Made by a program: the position numbers and the translations under genes
From: an uncultured Gemmatimonadota bacterium
GTDB taxonomy: Bacteria > Gemmatimonadota > Gemmatimonadetes > Gemmatimonadales > Gemmatimonadaceae
Assembly: GCA_946479895.1 (NCBI GenBank)
Contig: CAMLHT010000216.1
Span: 1-6,595 of the forward strand
Length of the DNA: 6,595 nucleotides
Reading direction: 5' to 3'
The notes under the pieces: model-generated
What the model saw: only the letters and a program-made list of their open reading frames with translations
Told to the model about the DNA's origin: nothing
Databases searched by the model: none
In this document: positions 1 through 4,536 of the stretch, in pieces
How positions within the stretch are numbered: position 1 is the stretch's first letter
How the letters are laid out: each line of letters begins with the position of its first letter

Positions 1-11
1 TTGAACCGCAT
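1..11 (-). CDS. 5' end of a leftward gene, product unknown (partial)
   Basis: An ATG on the minus strand (11 to 9) is followed by codons for Arg and Phe and then leaves the window. It is preceded by GGAGG (minus strand, positions 24 to 20) with an 8-nt spacer, the best Shine-Dalgarno in the window. Three residues say nothing about function. The gene would be divergent from the HisA-like gene at 163, and the palindromic operator at 78-95 would sit 66 nt upstream of this start. The call rests only on the ribosome binding site and spacing. The alternative is that the left edge is the 3' tail of a rightward gene, since in-frame stops exist at 34-36 and 39-41. Confidence 0.45.
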
Positions 12-19
12 CTTGAAGG

Positions 20-24
20 CCTCC
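20..24 (-). promoter_or_regulatory. Shine-Dalgarno of the leftward gene
   Basis: GGAGG on the minus strand lies 8 nt before the ATG at 11-9. It is a full match to the anti-Shine-Dalgarno core at ideal spacing, and it is the main reason for calling a divergent gene at the left edge. Confidence 0.5.
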
Positions 25-57
25 AATGGTGCCTAGCTTGAATCGTTGAGAGAGAAA

Positions 58-75
58 CTCCGCTGTGGGGCGGAG
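58..75. repeat. Short inverted repeat (6-bp stem) in the divergent intergenic region
   Basis: CTCCGC at 58-63 pairs with GCGGAG at 70-75 across a 6-nt loop. No T-tract follows on either strand, so it does not look like an intrinsic terminator. If the leftward gene is transcribed from a promoter overlapping the operator, this hairpin would lie near the 5' end of its mRNA and could stabilise it. That role is inference; short GC-rich hairpins are common by chance. Confidence 0.3.
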
Positions 76-77
76 CA

Positions 78-95
78 TTGTGAATTTATTCACAA
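78..95. promoter_or_regulatory. Perfect 18-bp palindromic operator, Rex-type (CRP-type possible)
   Basis: The sequence TTGTGAATTTATTCACAA is two perfect 7-bp inverted half-sites around TTTA. From memory, the consensus for the NADH/NAD-sensing repressor Rex is TTGTGAA, four A/T bases, TTCACAA, which this matches at every position. The inner part also reads TGTGA-N6-TCACA, the core of CRP-family sites, so the sequence alone cannot settle the regulator. It sits in an AT-rich island within GC-rich DNA, 66 nt from the leftward ATG (11-9) and 67 nt from the rightward ATG (163), so it could control either or both genes. Its location inside the longest open frame of the rightward gene argues that translation does not begin at the far-upstream TTG at 46. 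Confidence 0.7.
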
Positions 96-110
96 AGGCC
101 CGCCACGCAA
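83..110 (-). promoter_or_regulatory. Possible leftward sigma70-like promoter overlapping the operator
   Basis: On the minus strand, TTGCGT (110 to 105) and TAAATT (88 to 83) are separated by 16 nt, giving a -35/-10 pair with about 4 of 6 matches in each box. The -10 box falls within the palindrome at 78-95, which would suit repression by a bound dimer. Transcription would start near 76, leaving about a 65-nt leader before the leftward ATG. The match is weak and the promoter consensus in this phylum is uncertain. I found no equally good rightward promoter. Confidence 0.25.
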
Positions 111-162
111 CGGGTCTGTGCAAGCCCTACGCCGGGAGCCCTCCCATTCACCCGATGGCCAA

Positions 163-837
163 ATGTTCATCATCCCGTCCCTCGAGCTCACACACGCCAC
201 CGGCCCCGCCGACGCCGCCGCAATCGCGGAAACGATCAATGCCTGGGACCGGGACGGATTCCACCGCGTCGAGCTCGTGTACCGGAGCCGCGACCGGGGA
301 CCGCTCGATCTCCGCATCGTCGAAAACGTCCTCCGCGATGCTCAGCCCGTTCTCCAGATCGCCGGAGGCAACGAGTCCGAGGACGAGATCGACGCCACGC
401 TCAGCGCCGGGGCCAGCTTCGCGGTGCTCGGGCCGCGGTCGCTGGACGATCCGGACTGGCTCTTTTCGATCGTCAGCCGCTTTCCCGATCAGCTACTCGT
501 CACCACACCGGCACGCGAGCGGAGGACCCGCTCGCGCGGAGTCGTCCGGACGCTTCCCCTCGATCTTCGCGACCTCGCTTCGGAGCTGTCGGATGCCCGG
601 CTTGCCGGCCTCGTCATCGAGTTCGCGCCAGACTCCGGGATCGCCCATCCCGAATTCGCCCTCCTCGAGGACGTCGTGGAGGACGTCCCCTATCCGGTGA
701 TGGTCTCCGGCGGATCACCCGACCTCGGCACGCTCCGCGACCTCGAGTTTCGGGGCATCGCCGCCACCATCATCAGTGCCGCCCATCTCGCCGAGGCCTT
801 CGACGGGCAGGGCATAGCCCGGAGCTTCGCCGACTAG
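163..837 (+). CDS. HisA-like TIM-barrel protein with altered catalytic residues
   Basis: This 224-residue protein resembles HisA, the ProFAR isomerase of histidine synthesis. The first strand, MFIIPSLEL, aligns position for position with HisA's opening VVPAIDL, which supports the ATG at 163 over the upstream TTG at 46; residues encoded from 46 look non-coding and contain the operator. No clear Shine-Dalgarno precedes 163. HisA-like glycine motifs appear at residues 68-69 (AGG) and 182-184 (SGG, second phosphate loop), followed by an IISAAHLAEAF segment matching HisA's IIGKALYEGRF. The general-base Asp8 of HisA is Glu8 here, and the second catalytic Asp (end of strand 5) appears to be Thr in LLVTTPARE (111-119). 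It is slightly shorter than HisA (about 240). No other his genes are present. It probably binds a phosphorylated ligand, but isomerase activity is doubtful. It could also be a HisF-like or other phosphate-binding barrel. Confidence 0.7.
   Translation: MFIIPSLELTHATGPADAAAIAETINAWDRDGFHRVELVYRSRDRGPLDLRIVENVLRDAQPVLQIAGGNESEDEIDATLSAGASFAVLGPRSLDDPDWLFSIVSRFPDQLLVTTPARERRTRSRGVVRTLPLDLRDLASELSDARLAGLVIEFAPDSGIAHPEFALLEDVVEDVPYPVMVSGGSPDLGTLRDLEFRGIAATIISAAHLAEAFDGQGIARSFAD
834..837. other. CTAG shared by two convergent stop codons
   Basis: The HisA-like gene ends with TAG at 835-837 on the plus strand and the zinc-less M16 gene ends with TAG at 836-834 on the minus strand, so the palindrome CTAG supplies both stops. 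No room remains for an intrinsic terminator between the genes. Confidence 0.9.
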
Positions 838-2159
838 AAGCGATCGACCAGCGAGCGATCCAGCCGGGCCGGGTCACCGACATACGCGAAGCTGAAGTTG
901 CGGATGTAGGTCCGCGCCGCCTCCCGGATGTCCTCGGGCCGCACGCGCCGCAGATCGCTCACGAATCGTTCGGCGGCGCGATAATCACCCTGATAGATCG
1001 CCGCGCGGGCGAGGAAGTTGGCCTGGTCGGAATTCGTCTCGTTCTTCAGGAAATACTCGGTGATGAACTGCTCGACGAGGCGGTCGAGCCCATCGCGGTC
1101 GATCAGGTCCGTCTGCAGCCTCGCGATCTCGCTGCGCATGATGGACAGTGACGCGTTGGGATCGACGGTGGTGACGTACACTCCCCCGGTGGAGATCGCG
1201 CGCTCGACGAAGGGCGCGTCCGCGGCATACGACAGGCTGCGCTTCGAACGGATCTCGGTGAAGAACCGGCCGGACAGGATCGCCGTCGCGAGCCGCAGGG
1301 CGTTGTAGTCGTCGGTGCCCGCAGCCGGCCCGGCGTAATACCCGAGGACGTAGTTGGTCGGGAGCGCCGCCTGTCGCACCACGAGCGCCTTGTGCGGGGT
1401 CAGCGGCGGCGGGGCCTTCCACTCGTAATCGCCGCGGGGGAGCGAGGCGATGGTGGTGCGCACCAGCTGCTCGACCTTCGCGCGATCGACGTTCCCGACG
1501 ACCACCAGCAGCATCCGCGACGTGACGAAGGTGCGCTGCATGTACTCCCGCAGGTGCAGCGGCGTGATTCGTCCCAGGCTCGCGGCCGTTCCCTCGACCG
1601 CCTGTCCGTACGGATGGCCCGCGAACGTGACGCTGTCCGCCAGCCGGTGAAGCAGTGCTTCCGGCTGGAAGTCCGCGCGCTGCGCGCCCGTCACCATCTG
1701 GGATCGCACGAGGTCGACGTCCGCCGCGCTGAGGGTCGGACTCAGCAGCCGGTCGGTGAACATCACCCAGCTCGTGTCGAACGTGGACCGGATCGCCTTC
1801 AGGCTGTAGGTCGTCCAGTCCTCGCCCAGCGACAGGGCGATGACACTACCGACGCGCGCAAGCTCCTGACGGAGCCGGGGACCCGGATAGTTGCGACTGC
1901 CGCGCTCCGAGGCGGCGAACAGGAGTGCCTCGATTCCCTGCGTCTCGGGCGTCAGCTGCCGCGATCCGCCGAGCAGGTACAGGTTCGCGGCGACGACGTC
2001 GGTCGCGGTGTTGCGGCGGACGATCACGTGAAGGCCGTTCACCACGAAATCCGACGTGGACGTGTCCTGCGCGGCCGGAACGAACGGCACGCGCGGCGCC
2101 GGACTGGCGGGCGGAGCCGCCGCGATCAGCAGCGGCGCGAGAATCAGGAGCTTCTTCAT
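834..2159 (-). CDS. Exported M16 peptidase homologue lacking the zinc site (R/Y partner subunit)
   Basis: This 441-residue protein starts at ATG 2159-2157, chosen because a signal peptide (MKKLLILAPLLIAAAPPASPAP) begins there and GAAGAAGG lies 7 nt upstream. It shows the two-domain M16 architecture: an N-terminal NGLHVIVRRN strand, HPYG and VVVGNVD segments (182-225), then a C-terminal domain. Where active M16 enzymes have HxxEH it has A78-L-L-F81-A82, so all three motif residues are gone and zinc catalysis is not expected. It does keep the substrate-binding Arg/Tyr motif as R304...Y311 in IRSKRSLSY. In known bacterial M16B heterodimers one subunit brings zinc and the other this R/Y pair. It overlaps the upstream catalytic gene by ATGA, so the two are probably co-translated. 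Acts in the periplasm by signal peptide. Its stop overlaps the convergent HisA-like gene's stop. Confidence 0.88.
   Translation of the reverse strand: MKKLLILAPLLIAAAPPASPAPRVPFVPAAQDTSTSDFVVNGLHVIVRRNTATDVVAANLYLLGGSRQLTPETQGIEALLFAASERGSRNYPGPRLRQELARVGSVIALSLGEDWTTYSLKAIRSTFDTSWVMFTDRLLSPTLSAADVDLVRSQMVTGAQRADFQPEALLHRLADSVTFAGHPYGQAVEGTAASLGRITPLHLREYMQRTFVTSRMLLVVVGNVDRAKVEQLVRTTIASLPRGDYEWKAPPPLTPHKALVVRQAALPTNYVLGYYAGPAAGTDDYNALRLATAILSGRFFTEIRSKRSLSYAADAPFVERAISTGGVYVTTVDPNASLSIMRSEIARLQTDLIDRDGLDRLVEQFITEYFLKNETNSDQANFLARAAIYQGDYRAAERFVSDLRRVRPEDIREAARTYIRNFSFAYVGDPARLDRSLVDRF
2156..2159 (-). other. ATGA start/stop overlap in the M16 operon
   Basis: The ATG of the zinc-less M16 gene (2159-2157) overlaps the TGA of the catalytic M16 gene (2158-2156). 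Such 4-bp overlaps usually mean translational coupling, which would give equal amounts of the two subunits, as expected for a 1:1 heterodimer. Confidence 0.9.
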
Positions 2160-3580
2160 GGACGAACCTTCTTCACGAGGAGATCCGCCGGCGTCAGCCT
2201 GAGCGCGGCCCGGGCTTCGGCGGGAAGGACGACCGCGGCGACGCGTGGCTTGCCGAGGATGTACGTGGTGGCGTACCGGCGAAGGTCTTCCGGCGTCTGC
2301 CGCGCCATCGTGTCCGCGTATCCATAGAAGTAGTCCAGACCGGTGACGGCCCACCAGAACGTGAGCTGACCCGCGAATTCCGAAGCGCGCTCGATGTTGA
2401 ACATCGCGTCCACGATCCGGTGTTGCTTGGTATCCGCGAGCTCACGCGGGGTGATGTATCCCGGCTCGACGACCTTCCGCAGCTCGTCATCGAGGGCCGC
2501 GATCGCCTGCCTCAGCTTCTCCGGTCGCACCTCGCCCGAAATCGTGATCGGGCCGACCTGGTTGAGAGTGTAGTAGTTGACGCCGATCGACTCGAACAGG
2601 CCGCCGTCCACCAGTCGTTGCTGGAATTTCGAATTCGGCGAGTTGAGCACGTCCGAGAAGACGTCGGCGGCGTAAGTGGCGGCCGGATCCTTCGACGCGC
2701 TCGGTCCACTCCACTGGAACTGGAGGATCGCCGTGCCGATCGGGGCCTCGCTGATGAGCGCGGTGTCGCGTTGCAGCACCGGCGTCGGCGGGATGGGATC
2801 GGCCAGGAATGGATCCGGGCCGCGCTTCCAGTCTCCGAGCGTGGCGCGCGCGAGCGCGAACGCCCGCTCCGGCGTCACGTCGCCCGCGACGATCAGGGCG
2901 GTGTTGTTCGGGATGTAGTACCGCTGCTGGATGAACCGCATCTTCTCCGGTGTCGTCGACATGATCACCACGCGCTCACCGAGCGGATCCTTGCGGCTCC
3001 AGGCAGAGCCCCACAGCGCCTGACCGGTCGCCTTCGTGAACTCGAAGAAGGGGCTGGACTCGTTGCGGTCGTACTCGCCGATCACCACGGCGCGCTCGCG
3101 CTCGAGCTCGTCCCGGCGGAACAGCGGCGCCTTGAGGGCCGACGCCATGAACCGCATGCCGCCCTCGATGCTGTCCTTCGGCAGCGTGATGTAGTAGTTG
3201 ACGACCTCTTCGCGGGTCTCGGCGTTGAACACGGCGCCGAGCTCCGATGCCCGGTTGACGAACTCGTCGGGCTGGGGATAGTCCGCGTTCGCCTTGAAGA
3301 ACATGTGTTCGTACAGGTGCGACAGGCCCGCGTACTCAGGAGACTGCGTGAACGAGCCGTTCCGGACCGCGGCCTGGATCGTCACCAGCGGCACGCCGGG
3401 GTTCGGAGTGACGATGACCTCGAGCCCGTTCGGCAGGATGGTCCGCAGGATGCGTTTCTCGAGCTCGGCTCGCTGCGCTTTCAGCGGGCCCGCGATGCAT
3501 ACGGCGGCCGCCAGCAGGGCGATTCCGGACCGGGCGCGTAGCGCCGCCGCCCTCGAAGTGCTTTTCTTTACGCTCGTCAT
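2156..3580 (-). CDS. Exported M16 zinc metallopeptidase, catalytic subunit
   Basis: This 474-residue protein has a positively charged N-terminus, a hydrophobic core (SGIALLAAAVCIAGPL, 18-33) and a likely signal-peptidase site after LKA (35). The inverted zinc motif is intact: H88-L-Y-E91-H92 followed by 76 residues and E169 (IGEYDRNESSPF), the classical HxxEH-x76-E of family M16. In the C-terminal domain the usual Arg and Tyr of the substrate-binding motif align with L323 and E330, so both appear missing; the next gene supplies them. The pair should form a heterodimeric periplasmic peptidase acting on peptides or unfolded protein segments, as in the Sphingomonas-type M16B pairs. The ATG at 3580 is chosen for the signal peptide and an AGGTGA one base upstream. 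The open frame extends to 3679, but that extension is antisense to murB and unlike coding sequence. The start codon overlaps the murB start. Confidence 0.9.
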   Translation of the reverse strand: MTSVKKSTSRAAALRARSGIALLAAAVCIAGPLKAQRAELEKRILRTILPNGLEVIVTPNPGVPLVTIQAAVRNGSFTQSPEYAGLSHLYEHMFFKANADYPQPDEFVNRASELGAVFNAETREEVVNYYITLPKDSIEGGMRFMASALKAPLFRRDELERERAVVIGEYDRNESSPFFEFTKATGQALWGSAWSRKDPLGERVVIMSTTPEKMRFIQQRYYIPNNTALIVAGDVTPERAFALARATLGDWKRGPDPFLADPIPPTPVLQRDTALISEAPIGTAILQFQWSGPSASKDPAATYAADVFSDVLNSPNSKFQQRLVDGGLFESIGVNYYTLNQVGPITISGEVRPEKLRQAIAALDDELRKVVEPGYITPRELADTKQHRIVDAMFNIERASEFAGQLTFWWAVTGLDYFYGYADTMARQTPEDLRRYATTYILGKPRVAAVVLPAEARAALRLTPADLLVKKVRP

Positions 3581-3581
3581 G
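3578..3581. other. CATG shared by two divergent start codons
   Basis: The catalytic M16 gene starts with ATG at 3580-3578 on the minus strand and murB with ATG at 3579-3581 on the plus strand, so the palindrome CATG encodes both starts. If both are right there is no intergenic space, and each gene's leader and promoter lie in the other's coding region. The alternative is that murB begins at the in-frame TTG at 3624, giving a gap of about 43 bp. Confidence 0.65.
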
Positions 3582-4535
3582 TCACCTGTCGAATCCAGTA
3601 AGCTGAAGCTCCTCGCTTCCGAGTTGGACACTAAGCACGTCCGATTCAGCGAGCCACTCGCGCCGTATACCACCTTCAAGATCGGTGGGCCGGCGGACCT
3701 TTTCTACGAAACCCAGACGGGGGACGACCTTGCCCGCGCGATCACGGCGGCCCGCAAGCACGACGTTCCCTGGTTCGTGCTCGGGCTCGGGGCCAACGTG
3801 CTCATCGCCGACAAGGGATTTCGTGGCCTGGTCATCCGGAACACCGCCCGGCATCGCGAGTTCCGTCCCGAGGGAGACGCCTGTCATCTCTGGACCGAGA
3901 GCGGAGCCACGATCAAGGAGCTCATCCAGGAAGCCGTACCGCGCGGGTGGTCCGGACTCGAGCACTACGTCGGCATTCCGAGCACCGTTGGCGGCGCGAT
4001 CTGGCAGAACCTCCATTTCCTGTCGCCGGCTCCGGAACGGGAGCGGACGATGTTCATCGCCGAGGTCTTCGAGTCGTGCGACATCCTCAGCGCCGAGGGC
4101 GAGCGAAAGACGGTCGGGCCCGACTACGTGAAGTTCGCGTATGACGACTCGATCTTTCACCACCGCGCCGACGTCGTGCTGTCCGCCACCTTCCGCCTGA
4201 CGAAGGCGGATCCGGACGTCCTCCAGCGGATCATGCAGGAGAACCTGAGCTGGCGCGGGTCGAAGCACCCGTGGCTCGAGTGGCACCCGAGCGCCGGATC
4301 GATCTTCAAGAAGATCGACGGCGTCGGCGCCGGCCGCCTCGTCGATCAGCTGGGGCTCAAGGGATTCCGCGTCGGCGACGCGCAGATCTCGCACATGCAC
4401 GCGAACATCATGATCAACCTCGGCCACGCGACCGCCGCCGACGTTCGCGAGCTGATCGCCACCGCGCAGAAGAAGGTGAAGGACCGATTCGGCTACGAGC
4501 TTCACTCCGAGATCGGCTTCATCGGGGAGTTCTAG
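3579..4535 (+). CDS. murB: UDP-N-acetylenolpyruvoylglucosamine reductase (UDP-MurNAc dehydrogenase)
   Basis: MurB is a cytoplasmic FAD enzyme that reduces UDP-GlcNAc-enolpyruvate to UDP-MurNAc with NADPH, the second committed step of peptidoglycan synthesis. The 318 residues show the family signature in order: TTFKIGGPADL (31-41), the FAD-binding GLGANVLIADKGFRGLVI (69-86), GLEHYVGIPSTVGGAI (126-141), PSAGSIFKK (237-245) with the catalytic Ser at 241, AGRLVDQLGLKGFRVGDAQ (251-269), SHMHANIMIN (271-280), and C-terminal SEIGFIGEF with the expected catalytic Glu at 311. Two oddities: the conserved Tyr-Arg (YRxSxF) is Y188-D189 in FAYDDSIF, and the usual NAGAYG segment is replaced by NLHFLSPAPERERT (144-157). 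No Shine-Dalgarno precedes the ATG; a TTG at 3624 is an alternative start. It converges on the next gene with a one-base gap. Confidence 0.93.
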   Translation: MSPVESSKLKLLASELDTKHVRFSEPLAPYTTFKIGGPADLFYETQTGDDLARAITAARKHDVPWFVLGLGANVLIADKGFRGLVIRNTARHREFRPEGDACHLWTESGATIKELIQEAVPRGWSGLEHYVGIPSTVGGAIWQNLHFLSPAPERERTMFIAEVFESCDILSAEGERKTVGPDYVKFAYDDSIFHHRADVVLSATFRLTKADPDVLQRIMQENLSWRGSKHPWLEWHPSAGSIFKKIDGVGAGRLVDQLGLKGFRVGDAQISHMHANIMINLGHATAADVRELIATAQKKVKDRFGYELHSEIGFIGEF

Positions 4536-4536
4536 C

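Noticed and set aside
1..41. Tail of a rightward gene ending at TAG 34-36 or TGA 39-41
   Set aside because: Both are possible but unsupported by any recognisable residues; the minus-strand GGAGG plus ATG and the symmetric operator make a divergent gene more likely.
58..75. Intrinsic terminator
   Set aside because: The stem is only 6 bp and there is no U-tract on either strand.
46..162. N-terminal extension of the HisA-like protein from a TTG at 46
   Set aside because: Its residues do not resemble HisA, the HisA alignment begins exactly at the Met at 163, and the stretch contains the palindromic operator and a hairpin.
2160..2354. N-terminal extension of the zinc-less M16 protein upstream of 2159
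   Set aside because: It lies within the coding region of the preceding M16 gene, is Arg/Gly-rich without features, and would bury the clear signal peptide starting at 2159.
1925..3541. A 538-codon rightward open frame antisense to the M16 operon
   Set aside because: It is rich in Arg, Ala and Gly with no recognisable domain, and it is the mirror of two well-supported M16 genes; such frames are routine in high-GC DNA.
3582..4505. A 307-codon leftward open frame antisense to murB
   Set aside because: murB has strong motifs across the same stretch, and the antisense frame shows only low-complexity composition with no domain or ribosome binding site.
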